From NCBI RefSeq assembly GCF_012524165.2, contig NZ_JABACJ020000009.1:89888-153887 (forward strand): DNA of 64,000 nt, given 5' to 3'. The position numbers and the translations under genes were made by a program. Numbering within the stretch: the stretch's first letter is position 1; each line of letters opens with the position of its first letter. Positions 50,281 to 58,212 of the stretch are shown piece by piece. Below the pieces are notes generated by a model. It had not been told where the DNA came from, did no database searches, and was given only the letters and a program-made list of their open reading frames with translations. Source of the stretch: Faecalicatena faecalis. GTDB taxonomy: Bacteria > Bacillota > Clostridia > Lachnospirales > Lachnospiraceae.

Positions 50281-50312
50281 TACGAGGTGATACCCTCCGC
50301 GGTGCCACCCTT
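50281..50312 (-). ncRNA. Orphan T-box antiterminator fragment
   Basis: On the minus strand, AAGGGTGGCACCGCGG, the full T-box core (50297-50312), begins three bases after the permease stop codon and is followed by AGGGTATCACCTCGT, the usual start of the competing terminator. The upstream T-box stems would fall in the permease gene and are absent, and the terminator is cut off at about 50283. It looks like the 3' end of a tRNA-sensing leader left behind by rearrangement. Confidence 0.7.
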
Positions 50313-50315
50313 GTT

Positions 50316-51071
50316 CTACAGCCGAGTCTCCTTCTTCAGACAATATAACGCCCAACTAAAACTTCCGACTCCCAGAAGGAGGAACAGGACGGCCACGGGT
50401 GCCACCGTCCGGAAATCAATTGTTCCATAAAAAATAACAGAACGCAGGGCATTAATGACATGGGTAAATGGATTCAGGTAGATGATCGTTTTGAGTATTC
50501 CTTGAAGTCCGTCTGCCGGGAACAGCGCGGAACTTAGAAAGAATATCGGGAGCACGATGGCGTTCATAACTGTTTCATACAGTACTTCATTGGGGAGGAC
50601 CAGGCTGACACTGTAGGAAATTCCAGCCATAAAAAAAGCCGTCAGCGCCACAAGCAGGACCATGAGCAGGAGGCTCGGGAAATTCGGAAGAACATTTACA
50701 AAAAACAGAAGACTGATTACGGTCATGATTCCCACTTCGACAAAAGTACAGCAGACCGCCTCCAGAAGCTGTCCTAATACAATGGAACTCCTGCGGACCG
50801 GCGCGATCAGAACCCGGTAAAAACTGCCGTCAGCTTTCATCAGATAGTTCATGATACCGTTGCTGCTGCTGGCTGAAAAACTGACCAGCACAATCAGACC
50901 AGGGAAGATAAAGGCTGTGTAATTCTCAATCCCCGTCCCTGCCATGGTTCCCTCTGCCACTGTGCTGTAAAGCACCAGCCACAAAAGAGGCTGTAAAATT
51001 GTGATTACGATGGTAAAAGCATTATGGAAGCGCCATTTGACGTTCCGGTAAAAAATAGTAGCTGTGCTCAT
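50316..51071 (-). CDS. ABC-2 drug-exporter permease (DrrB-like)
   Basis: A 251-residue membrane protein, the last gene of a leftward operon. The start STATIFYRNVKWRFHNAFTIVITILQPLLWLVLYSTVAE and the conserved GIMNYLMKADGSFYRVLIAPVRRSSIVLGQLLEAV are typical of DrrB/NodJ-type ABC-2 permeases, with six helices. It overlaps the ATPase gene by 4 bases. With the ATPase and the drug-binding AraC regulator, it forms a drug-induced export unit. Right behind its stop codon lies a T-box fragment. Confidence 0.88.
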   Translation of the reverse strand: MSTATIFYRNVKWRFHNAFTIVITILQPLLWLVLYSTVAEGTMAGTGIENYTAFIFPGLIVLVSFSASSSNGIMNYLMKADGSFYRVLIAPVRRSSIVLGQLLEAVCCTFVEVGIMTVISLLFFVNVLPNFPSLLLMVLLVALTAFFMAGISYSVSLVLPNEVLYETVMNAIVLPIFFLSSALFPADGLQGILKTIIYLNPFTHVINALRSVIFYGTIDFRTVAPVAVLFLLLGVGSFSWALYCLKKETRL

Positions 51072-52021
51072 TTCTCTTCCCCCATTTCCTTTTTCTTAGT
51101 CAGGCGTAAAAACACATCCTCCAGAGTAGGCTGCACAATCTGGATGCCGTAAAATGGGATGTGTGCTTCTAACAGAAATCCTGCTGTACGCTCCAGATCG
51201 GAACGTACATCTTCGGTATTCATCATGATATCCGTATTCCTCACCGTCATCTGAGATGCCGGGAAAACAGACTGCAGAAATACCATCTGTTTTTCTGCCT
51301 CCGCTTTCGTTGGAAAGAGAATCCGGAGGGCATCCTGCCGGATGAAAGAGCGCAGTTCTTCCGGTGTTCCCTGGGTCACTTCCTTTCCATCTTTCATAAT
51401 GCAGACTGTATTGCTCAGGATATCTGCTTCCTCCAAATAATGCGTGGTTAGAAAGATGGTGGTACCAAAATCATTCCGTATCTTTTTCAGCATATCCCAC
51501 ATAGCCATACGCGACTGGATATCCATACCTACTGTTGGCTCATCAAGAAACAAAATCTCTGGGGCTGACATCATATTGAGCGCAATGTCAAGCCGCCTTT
51601 TGATGCCTCCGGAGTAGGAGGATACTGGGTATTTTCTGTAGCTTTGTAGGCCGAAATCCTGAATCAGCTTTTCCATTCTCAGTTTCGCCTGAGTTTTTGG
51701 AATCCGGTACAGGCGGCTCTGGAACATCATATTTTCTTCCAGCGACAGGTAGGTATCAATGGAAGTTTGCTGGCCCACGCAGGCAATTTTCGGACGGATC
51801 CTGGCCGCCTTCATGGAGAGATTTTTTCCAAGTATTTGTACTAGGCCCAAATCCGGCTTTAGATAAGTGGTGAGTATGCGGATCAGAGTGGATTTTCCCG
51901 CACCATTTTGTCCTAGCAGAGAAAAGATTTCCCCTTTCCTGACATTTAAACTGACGTGATCCAGTGCCCGTACACCGTTTTTATATGTTTTTGAGACGTC
52001 CTGTGCCTGTATTGCATACAT
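51068..52021 (-). CDS. ABC-2 drug-exporter ATP-binding protein (DrrA-like)
   Basis: A 317-residue ATPase: Walker A LLGQNGAGKST, signature YSGGIKRRLDIALN (the DrrA-type variant of LSGGQ), Walker B ILFLDEPTVGMD, H-loop TTHYL. The C-terminal 90 residues (RQDALRILFPTKAEAEKQMVF and QPTLEDVFLRLT) form the regulatory domain of daunorubicin-type exporters. It starts one base after the regulator stop and overlaps the permease, so the three genes are cotranslated. The drug is unknown. Confidence 0.92.
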   Translation of the reverse strand: MYAIQAQDVSKTYKNGVRALDHVSLNVRKGEIFSLLGQNGAGKSTLIRILTTYLKPDLGLVQILGKNLSMKAARIRPKIACVGQQTSIDTYLSLEENMMFQSRLYRIPKTQAKLRMEKLIQDFGLQSYRKYPVSSYSGGIKRRLDIALNMMSAPEILFLDEPTVGMDIQSRMAMWDMLKKIRNDFGTTIFLTTHYLEEADILSNTVCIMKDGKEVTQGTPEELRSFIRQDALRILFPTKAEAEKQMVFLQSVFPASQMTVRNTDIMMNTEDVRSDLERTAGFLLEAHIPFYGIQIVQPTLEDVFLRLTKKKEMGEEK

Positions 52022-52022
52022 G

Positions 52023-53348
52023 TTATTCCTCCTCGATAGGAAATTGTATTTCCGTAATATATTTATCGGGATTCCCTTTCAGGAACATTCCCGGCCCCTT
52101 GATGTAGACCTCGCGGAAGGGAAACTCTAATTTCAGCCCGTGTTCCAGTGCATACTTGTCGAGTGCATCATAGGCCGCCGGCAGCGTTTCATAGGAGCCT
52201 GTATGTGTTACGCAGAGAGCCCTGATGCGCGGCATCTCTTTTATTTCCACGCCGTTTCCATTCGGAGTCTGAGCTGTGGGGACACATAGTTCCATCTCAC
52301 CGTTTTTTGTCTCAGGGTCCATGGACAGGTAACTGAAAAAGGGCGCCCCGTCCGCTTTCCCTCTGATCGCTTTAAAAACATTGGGAAACACCTGATTGGC
52401 TTTGGCAGTACTTCCCCGGTATTTCATATATGCGACCCGCAGAGGCTCCACATCTCTGACCTCAATTTGATATTCCATAATGTTAAATCTCCTTTTCTTT
52501 TTTACTGCGATCCATACCTCGGAATGCCCTGCAGAAGGTTTTTCGGTATCAGCCGGATAGACCTCGATATCCGGCAGCTGCGCATAGGTATAGCCTGAGA
52601 GTGGAAGCCACTCTGTATAAAAACGGCGGAAAATCCCCTGCACGCTTTCTTTAAAAGGACCGTCGTTTTCAAAAACTGCCCAGACTGCCGCCGGGATGAC
52701 GCATTCATGCATGCCTTTCGGGACAGGTCCTTTTGATGCCGCCGCAATATAGTAATAAAAATCCTGGGGACCATGGTAGACACTCACCCCCAGTATCCCC
52801 TCAGGGGCCTGATCAGATATCGAGCAGATTTCCCGGACCTTCCCTTCGGCAAATGCTCTCTGGCAGAAAACCGGGACTTCCATTTGGTTTTTTTCCATAT
52901 CCTCACACAGAGGCATTCGTATTCCCACGATTCTTATCTTTTCTTTCTCTTCCACATGAAATGACATAGCAGTACCTCCTGTAACTGTAAGCGAAAATTT
53001 AACCGCCGGGTAGGCGTTCAATGTGCTGCCTGCATTCCTGGCGGCGGCAGGGCTTATTCCATGCACGGCCTGAAAAGCCCGGTTAAAGGACGACGGGGAC
53101 GCATAGCCGTATTTCAGTGCAATGTCGATCACCTTCTGATCCGTTCTTTGAAGCTCGAAAGCAGCCTGTGTCATTCTGCGGCGCCGAATGTATTCTGACA
53201 GGGAAAGCCCGGTGATACAGGCAAACTTCCGTTTAAAATAAAATGGGGAATAGCAGGCAATGCGGGCCGCCTCATCCAGAGAAATCTCCTTGTCCAGATT
53301 TTCTTCAATATAATCAATGGCCTTGCTTAAACTTTGCAGCCATTCCAT
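52023..53348 (-). CDS. AraC-type regulator with two GyrI-like domains
   Basis: A 441-residue, three-part protein. Residues 1-105 are an AraC/Rob-type HTH ([38 protein letters not shown]). Residues about 130-290 are a GyrI-like effector-binding domain ([19 protein letters not shown] to DIEVYP). Residues about 300-441 are a second GyrI-like domain ([20 protein letters not shown] to [12 protein letters not shown]). Rob and BmrR have one such domain, so the tandem is unusual. It probably senses bulky hydrophobic drugs and switches on the ABC exporter directly behind it. The start follows AAGGAGGTG. Confidence 0.9.
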   Translation of the reverse strand: MEWLQSLSKAIDYIEENLDKEISLDEAARIACYSPFYFKRKFACITGLSLSEYIRRRRMTQAAFELQRTDQKVIDIALKYGYASPSSFNRAFQAVHGISPAAARNAGSTLNAYPAVKFSLTVTGGTAMSFHVEEKEKIRIVGIRMPLCEDMEKNQMEVPVFCQRAFAEGKVREICSISDQAPEGILGVSVYHGPQDFYYYIAAASKGPVPKGMHECVIPAAVWAVFENDGPFKESVQGIFRRFYTEWLPLSGYTYAQLPDIEVYPADTEKPSAGHSEVWIAVKKKRRFNIMEYQIEVRDVEPLRVAYMKYRGSTAKANQVFPNVFKAIRGKADGAPFFSYLSMDPETKNGEMELCVPTAQTPNGNGVEIKEMPRIRALCVTHTGSYETLPAAYDALDKYALEHGLKLEFPFREVYIKGPGMFLKGNPDKYITEIQFPIEEE

Positions 53349-53583
53349 GGAATCACCTCCTTACTCACTCAGTATATCGGACGGAATTCTATATTTCTTC
53401 TCTTTTTGTGTTCTCTTTTGTCAACTCTTTGCTATGGGACATCTGTCATCCGTGTCCTATGTCTCTAATGCTGTCAAACTTGCGGGATTCTCATTATGGA
53501 AGATAGCGTATATATTTTACTTTAGCGCCGAAACATAATGTGTTATGATAAGCCTTATATAGTTAGAATTTGAGGAGTTTATG

Positions 53584-54141
53584 ATGACAGAATTATTTGA
53601 TGTATTTCCATATTTAGAAAACGATAAAGTAATTATAAGAAAAATGGACATGAGCGATGTTGCAGCGTTGTCAGAGATTAGCAATAACGACAATGTTTAT
53701 AAGTATATATCACCGTTTTTATATAAGAAAAGTATTAAAATGTTAGAGACTGCAATCAAAAATTTGGGTGGAAGAGATTTTGAGAAGAAAAGGCTAATAA
53801 TTGCAGGAATCTACTTAAAGGATAATCCTAATAGGCTTGTGGGTTTAGCAGAAATGTTCGACTACAGAAAGAGAGCAAACACAATAACGGTAGGTTATCG
53901 ATTAAATGAGGATTATTGGAATAAAAAAATTGCGTCAAATGCTTTGAATCTAATGATGGAATATTTAGTAAATGAAATTGGAATTACAACACTTAACGCA
54001 TTTGTTATGCCAGAAAATATATATTCATCAAAAGTATTATTGAACAATGGATTTGTTAAAGAAAATTATACTTCACAAGAAAAGAATTGGGGAGGTAAAG
54101 AAATTGTGTCTGTCGATGTATATACATATAGAAAAATGTAG
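53584..54141 (+). CDS. GNAT acetyltransferase (RimJ/RimL-like)
   Basis: A 185-residue GNAT protein; the ATG at 53581 or at 53584 may be used, after TTTGAGGAG. FPYLENDKVIIRKMDMSDVAALSEISNND is the RimL-type start, AEMFDYRKRANTITVGYRLNEDYWNKKIASNALNLM covers the acetyl-CoA loop (NKKIAS), and SKVLLNNGFVKENY the last strand. The substrate is unknown. AT-rich. The stop codon is followed 5 bases later by the hairpin element CCAGTT-N5-AACTGG. Confidence 0.88.
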   Translation: MTELFDVFPYLENDKVIIRKMDMSDVAALSEISNNDNVYKYISPFLYKKSIKMLETAIKNLGGRDFEKKRLIIAGIYLKDNPNRLVGLAEMFDYRKRANTITVGYRLNEDYWNKKIASNALNLMMEYLVNEIGITTLNAFVMPENIYSSKVLLNNGFVKENYTSQEKNWGGKEIVSVDVYTYRKM

Positions 54142-54145
54142 ATTA

Positions 54146-54171
54146 CTCCCAGTTTCACGAACTGGACAAAT
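54146..54171. repeat. 3' hairpin element a (CCAGTT...AACTGGACAAAT)
   Basis: CCAGTT (54149-54154), 5-base loop, AACTGG (54160-54165), then ACAAAT. One of the best-formed copies of the gene-end element described in the findings. Confidence 0.7.
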
Positions 54172-54195
54172 ATTATATGTATGTTTTTAGGTATG

Positions 54196-54358
54196 ATATT
54201 GGGGCCGATTTCACTTAAGCATTTCGCTGTTATGAGTGGTATTGGAACACTTGGGAAAAATAGTATATTACTCAATCCGGTGTATGGAAATTTACTGACA
54301 TTGGGGGCAATTCTTTTTGACCTTGAGCTACAGCCGGATATACTGTCTGAAAGCATTT
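54196..54358 (+). pseudogene. Fragment of a QueG-like iron-sulfur protein
   Basis: The frame reads ISLKHFAVMSGIGTLGKNSILLNPVYGNLLTLGAILFDLEL. This matches the central part of epoxyqueuosine-reductase-like ferredoxin proteins (aaGlGxxGKNxLLxxPxYG). The start, the Fe-S cysteines and the end are missing. It joins directly to a hydrolase fragment. Confidence 0.6.
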
Positions 54359-54569
54359 ATTTCTGATACAATTGCGGTGACGAATTATTTACGAAATCGC
54401 TTTGGCAAAGAAAAATATATGTTATGGGTCATTCTTGGGGGTGCTCACTGTACAACAGCAACCAGAGCTTTTCTATGCCTATATAGGTATTGGGCAGGTG
54501 GCACAACAAGATAGGTCAGAACGCTTGGCTTATACTTATATGTTAGAGGAATTTTGCAAGAGAAACTAA
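54340..54569 (+). pseudogene. Alpha/beta hydrolase fragment, frameshifted
   Basis: ISDTIAVTNYLRNRFGKEK in one frame continues after a shift in the A-rich stretch near 54415 as IYVMGHSWG, the nucleophile elbow (54427-54441). A second shift leads to PELFYAYIGIGQVAQQ and LAYTYMLEEFCKRN with a stop at 54567. This is the middle of a proline-iminopeptidase-like hydrolase. The stop is followed by another 3' element at 54573. Confidence 0.75.
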
Positions 54570-54572
54570 AGT

Positions 54573-54605
54573 TACAAATCCCAGTTTGTACGGATGAAAT
54601 TTTGT
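54573..54605. repeat. 3' element b (AAATCCCAGTTTGTACGG...)
   Basis: ACAAATCCCAGTTTGTACGG, then ATGAAATTTTG, 4 bases after the stop of the hydrolase fragment. It is a degenerate hairpin with the same left arm and AAATTTTG tail as the other copies. Confidence 0.5.
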
Positions 54606-54624
54606 AGTTATTGAGGTAGAAAAT

Positions 54625-55014
54625 ATGGCATATGAACCGAACTTAGATGAGTTGATGTTTTTTAATGAAAAACCAGTTGCACTTGAGTTGTATGAAACTT
54701 TGGCTGATAAGCTCTTTGCTCAGTTACCGAATATCGGTATGAGAGTGCAAAAGACGCAAATCACTTTTACAAACCCAAAGGTTTTTGCCTGCATTTCATT
54801 TGCAAAAGTGAGAAAAGCGAAAGAACGTCCAAAAGAATATATCGTGGTTACATTAGGCTTGGATAAGCAAGTGCAATCATCCAGAATTGATATTGCTACA
54901 GAACCTTACCCCGGTAGATGGACACATCATATCCTAATAGAACATCCTGAGGAAATTGATGATGAATTAATGGATTGGTTTCGGAAAGCGTATCATTTTG
55001 CACGAGTCAAGTAG
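54625..55014 (+). CDS. DUF5655-domain protein
   Basis: A 129-residue cytoplasmic protein matching the DUF5655 pattern: LDELMFFNEKPVALELYETLADKLFAQLP, VQKTQITFTNPKVFACISFAKVRKAKERPKEYIVVTLGLD and the closing WTHHILIEHPEEIDDELMDWFRKAY. The domain has a DUF1801-like or PD-(D/E)XK-associated fold of unknown function. It is a small single gene whose ribosome site is weak (TTGAGG). The next gene, also a DUF1801-type protein, starts 50 bases later. Confidence 0.75.
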   Translation: MAYEPNLDELMFFNEKPVALELYETLADKLFAQLPNIGMRVQKTQITFTNPKVFACISFAKVRKAKERPKEYIVVTLGLDKQVQSSRIDIATEPYPGRWTHHILIEHPEEIDDELMDWFRKAYHFARVK

Positions 55015-55063
55015 AGGGCAATAACCATCGCTCAGTTTTGATTGTAGAAGGGAGAATCAGATT

Positions 55064-55474
55064 ATGTGGGTATGTCCAAAATGTGGACGTTCATTTAAGA
55101 ATACGAATCAATCACATTATTGTGGCGAGAAGCCGAAAACAATAGATGAATATATTTCCGTTCAGGATAAAGAACAACAGGTGTATTTGGTACAGGTACG
55201 AAAGGCAATTCATGAAGCCATTCCGGAAGCAGAAGAAAAAATTTCCTGGGGTATGCCGACTTTCTGGAAACAGCATAATATCATTCATTTTGCTGCAAAC
55301 AAAAAGCATATCGGTATCTATGCTGGCATACAGGCAGTGATTGAGTTTGCAGAACAGCTGTCATCATATAGAACCAGTAAGGGGACGATTCAGATTCCCT
55401 ACGAAGAACCGATGCCTCTGGAGTTGATTGCGCAGATAGCATTATGGTGTTATGAAACCGGTAATCATCCGTAA
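55064..55474 (+). CDS. Zinc-ribbon DUF1801 protein
   Basis: A 136-residue protein. An N-terminal treble-clef-like ribbon (MWVCPKCGRSFKNTNQSHYCG, two CxxC/HxxC pairs) is followed by a DUF1801 domain (about residues 27-130): TIDEYISVQDKEQQVYLVQVRKAI, ISWGMPTFWKQHNIIHFAANKKHIGIYAG and IPYEEPMPLELIAQI. DUF1801 is a YdhG-like fold with a proposed iron-chaperone role in a few members. It has an AGAAGGGAG site. Its role here is unknown. Confidence 0.8.
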   Translation: MWVCPKCGRSFKNTNQSHYCGEKPKTIDEYISVQDKEQQVYLVQVRKAIHEAIPEAEEKISWGMPTFWKQHNIIHFAANKKHIGIYAGIQAVIEFAEQLSSYRTSKGTIQIPYEEPMPLELIAQIALWCYETGNHP

Positions 55475-55514
55475 ATGTTATTGAAGGAAGAATTGAATTT
55501 AGGCAGGTGGTAAA

Positions 55515-55634
55515 ATGGAAGTCTATAAATATAAAACTCGAATATGTCTTGTTCCTGTACTCACTACTGAAAACAGAATCGTAACTTCCGGTTTGTGGCT
55601 AGAAAATCCCAGTTTTTCTGACTGGAAAATTTAA
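55515..55634 (+). other. Short frame spanning two 3' elements, probably a remnant
   Basis: An ATG with GGCAGGTGG upstream opens 39 codons (MEVYKYKTRICLVPVLTTEN and onward). The second half is composed of two element copies (AACTTCCGGTTTGTGG at 55583-55598 and CCAGT-N7-ACTGG at 55609-55625), so it is not a normal protein end. It is most likely the truncated start of a lost gene. Confidence 0.4.
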
Positions 55635-55640
55635 AAATTG
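55583..55640. repeat. Two 3' elements c in tandem
   Basis: AACTTCCGGTTTGTGGCTAG, then CCCAGTTTTTCTGACTGG with AAAATTTAAAAATTGGAGGG. The tandem suggests loss of the gene that once lay between them. Confidence 0.55.
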
Positions 55641-55697
55641 GAGGGCTGTATATGTATGAAAGAATCCTTGTCTGTCAGGTGGAAATGGGGGAAGAGC

Positions 55698-56459
55698 ATG
55701 ATAGGAGTATATTTTAGCGGAACAGGAAACTCAAAGTTTTGTATAGAGAAATTTGTACAAGAGTATGATGCGGGAGCAGCCGTATTTTCCATTGAAAGCG
55801 AAGATCTTTCGGGGAAAATCGGACAGCATGAAGATATTGTATTTGCATACCCGGTGCAATATAGCAACATACCCAAAATAGTGAGAGATTATATTATCAA
55901 TCACCAAAATATTTGGAAAGGAAAGCGGATCTTCGTAATTGCCACGATGGGTTTGTTCAGCGGTGACGGCGCGGGTATGTTAGCTCGCTTGTTGGAAAAA
56001 TATGGCGCACACATTATTGGTGGACTGCACCTCAAAATGCCAGACTGTATCGGTGATGAAAAAGTATTAAAGCGACCGTTGGAAACAAACAAAAGGCTTG
56101 TGGCAAATGCGGAAAATAAAATAAAAGCCGCTGTACGAGAATGGCGAAATGAAAATCCACCACAGGAGGGAATTGGATTTTTCTATCATTTAGCCGGTCT
56201 GTTTGGACAGAGATTATATTTTTCCAACAAGACACGGCACTATTCGAATAAATTGAAGATTGATGCACAAAAATGCATTGGCTGTGGTAAGTGCGTTGCT
56301 CTATGTCCTATGAAAAATATTGATCTAAGAAACCAGGTTGCGGTAGCAGATAGCCGATGCACCATGTGCTACCGCTGCGTTAGCAATTGCCCCAAACAGG
56401 CAATCACGCTATTAGGAAAACAGGTTGTTGAGCAGTGCAGGATTGAAAATTATCTATAA
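55698..56459 (+). CDS. EFR1-family flavodoxin-ferredoxin protein
   Basis: A 253-residue fusion. The flavodoxin-like domain starts at MIGVYFSGTGNSKFC (FMN phosphate loop SGTGNS) and runs to about residue 165, with VFAYPVQYSNIPKIVRDYI. The C-terminus holds two 4Fe-4S motifs, CIGCGKCVALCP and CTMCYRCVSNCP. The ATG at 55698 after GGGGGAAG is preferred over the upstream ATG at 55638. EFR1 proteins transfer electrons in clostridia, but partners are not known. The 3' element at 56463 follows. Confidence 0.9.
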   Translation: MIGVYFSGTGNSKFCIEKFVQEYDAGAAVFSIESEDLSGKIGQHEDIVFAYPVQYSNIPKIVRDYIINHQNIWKGKRIFVIATMGLFSGDGAGMLARLLEKYGAHIIGGLHLKMPDCIGDEKVLKRPLETNKRLVANAENKIKAAVREWRNENPPQEGIGFFYHLAGLFGQRLYFSNKTRHYSNKLKIDAQKCIGCGKCVALCPMKNIDLRNQVAVADSRCTMCYRCVSNCPKQAITLLGKQVVEQCRIENYL

Positions 56460-56462
56460 ATC

Positions 56463-56490
56463 AAATTCCAGTTGTTGTGGCCGAAAATAT
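56463..56490. repeat. 3' element d
   Basis: AAATTCCAGTTGTTGTGGCC then GAAAATAT, 3 bases after the EFR1 stop. The right arm is weak (TGG). Confidence 0.4.
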
Positions 56491-56535
56491 ATATCCAGAG
56501 GACATCACAAAATAAAAGATTATTCCACAGCTCCG

Positions 56536-57699
56536 CTATATGGAATAAAGCAGGAATTTCACCAGGGATTCCAGAATTTCTGTATCAATCAATTCCAATG
56601 AATCTCTGTCCGAATGGAGTACGCTGTCCACTAAATCGAAGATTCCACTGGAAGTAACAGAGATTGCCGGAACTCCGGAAAAAGAAAACAATGTATGGTC
56701 CCCCTGAGGCCACGGATCAATTTGCTCAAACCCCTCGATTTCTGCGGCTAACTTAGAGAGGTTGTTTATTAGCTTTTCAGAACATTCATAAAACGAGTAT
56801 GCAAGAGCCTGCCCTTTTACGCCAACTCCATCAATATTAAATGCGCAGACATAATCTGCAGGAGTTGAGAGGTAAGATGCAAGATATGCCATCTCTCCCG
56901 GATTCGAATAGTAGTCCTCACCATTAAAGAGGACAAATTCGATTTGATAGGGCAGCTCCCTGTCGGACAGCTCCTCCGCCAGCGCAAGCAGTACAGCTAC
57001 GCCGGAAGCATTGTCCAAGGCACCGGGAGTTGCTGGTTTGGTGTCAATATGGGCTGACATGCAAATCTTATGTTTGCCTTTTCCATGAGTAGCAAGTACA
57101 TTGGCGGCCCTCGCCGGACGTCTTTTTGTGTTCAGTGACAGTGTGGCAGAAAGTCCGCTGGAAAGCAGTGGTAAAATTCCAGGGAGAACCATTGCGCACG
57201 GGATTTCAAAATCTCCGTCTTCGATGATTGGTACAAAGCATTCAGGTGAGAGACTGACCGTGAGCACCGCTTGTGCCCCACCGCGTTCCAACAATGCAAT
57301 TGTTTCTTTGTGCTCCTCGGGATTCCAGAAAATAAAACTTTTTGGCATAAGCGGTTCTGCTGCTAAAGCATCACAAAGCAGAACAATTTTTCCTGAAATT
57401 GGTGTAATACGCAATTCCTCCAGAGTATGAATGCAAACGAGTTCTCCCTGTACATTGCAAGGAAGCGAATAAGGAGCTGGTGCAGTCAAAATGTCCTGCC
57501 CTTCAATAGTAAGAGTACCACCGCCTTCTGACCAGTCCATGCAGTCAAATTCCTGTTTTAGGACATTCAGTCCGGCACGCTTAAATTCTTCACAGACATA
57601 TTCTACCGCCGCCTGATTCGCCTTAGAACCCGTTGGGCGTGCACCAATTTCATTACAAAGTACATTTAGGTGCTGCTCAATCCTTTTTCTGATTTCCAT
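56536..57699 (-). CDS. M28-family zinc aminopeptidase
   Basis: A 387-residue metallopeptidase. The start at 57699 is preferred because AGGAGGAAATAC lies before it. A PA-like insert (about residues 90-205) interrupts the peptidase fold, as in many M28 enzymes. Candidate metal ligands are visible in SAHIDTKPATPGALDNASG, FNGEDYYSNPG, FNIDGVG and WPQGDHTLFSFSGVP. No signal peptide is seen, so it should act in the cytoplasm on peptides. It is the only leftward gene in this part of the array. Confidence 0.88.
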   Translation of the reverse strand: MEIRKRIEQHLNVLCNEIGARPTGSKANQAAVEYVCEEFKRAGLNVLKQEFDCMDWSEGGGTLTIEGQDILTAPAPYSLPCNVQGELVCIHTLEELRITPISGKIVLLCDALAAEPLMPKSFIFWNPEEHKETIALLERGGAQAVLTVSLSPECFVPIIEDGDFEIPCAMVLPGILPLLSSGLSATLSLNTKRRPARAANVLATHGKGKHKICMSAHIDTKPATPGALDNASGVAVLLALAEELSDRELPYQIEFVLFNGEDYYSNPGEMAYLASYLSTPADYVCAFNIDGVGVKGQALAYSFYECSEKLINNLSKLAAEIEGFEQIDPWPQGDHTLFSFSGVPAISVTSSGIFDLVDSVLHSDRDSLELIDTEILESLVKFLLYSI

Positions 57700-57836
57700 T
57701 GTATTTCCTCCTGTTTTTTGTTTGTTTTCTGAGTTACTAATATAAAGATAACAGAAGGAGTACCCATGTACTTGACTTTCCTTGTGATATGACAGAATTC
57801 TTAAAAACGCAGATCGTGACATCTATCATCTGTATC

Positions 57837-57877
57837 TTGACTTTTCACACTTAAATAGTATAATTAAAACATATGTT
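57837..57877 (+). promoter_or_regulatory. TTGACT/TATAAT promoter with AACATATGTT palindrome, copy 2
   Basis: TTGACT (57837-57842), 16-bp spacer, TATAAT (57859-57864), AACATATGTT (57868-57877), then GCAAAATGAATG. About 50 bp are shared with 47618-47672. It precedes a truncated TetR gene, which was probably autoregulated through the palindrome. Confidence 0.7.
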
Positions 57878-57922
57878 GCAAAATGAATGTTTTAGTATTT
57901 TGAGAGGGAGAATCATATATAT

Positions 57923-58030
57923 ATGCCGCGGAAAGCAAAGCTTTCAAGGGATGAAATAGTGGAAGCCGCACTGGAACTTGTAAAGACAGATGGAACAAAA
58001 ATAAATAAGTGGAAGACAGAGTGTAAGTGA
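57923..58030 (+). pseudogene. TetR-family regulator, N-terminal fragment
   Basis: MPRKAKLSRDEIVEAALELVKTDG is the standard start of a TetR HTH. The frame ends after 35 codons at 58030, and the remainder is replaced by unrelated sequence. It may have been the repressor for the promoter at 57837 and for the PEBP promoter at 47618. Confidence 0.7.
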
Positions 58031-58103
58031 TCTGGAACCTGTCCGCCTGAAAGAAACGATTGCAAGGCAGGTGAAATGAATCTATGAAAAAAATAAACCC
58101 TGA
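58029..58103 (+). pseudogene. 3'-end fragment of a WYL regulator gene
   Basis: LEPVRLKETIARQVK and the stop context GAAAAAAATAAA repeat the last codons of the WYL gene at 49220 (bases about 50091-50160) with a few changes. It starts exactly where the TetR fragment stops, so a deletion or recombination joined the two. Confidence 0.75.
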
Positions 58104-58212
58104 CAGATGATGTCATCCTTTTGATGTTATAATCACAGGTAGAGTTGAATTTTATAAAATAGTGGTTTTCAAGGCGTTGAGCCGGAAAAACAGAAAGTGC
58201 AGAGGAGATTGG
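58104..58212. other. Remainder of the gap before the GNAT-YoaP gene
   Basis: The 513-bp stretch between 57700 and 58212 is filled by the promoter copy and two gene fragments. In this last part only a possible TATAAT (58128-58133) was noted, without a matching -35, and the AGAGGAG ribosome site. Confidence 0.4.

Noticed and set aside
50158..50430. 90-codon rightward frame after the WYL gene
   Set aside because: Only its first 27 codons resemble a GNAT protein; the rest crosses the T-box fragment and the antisense of a permease gene.
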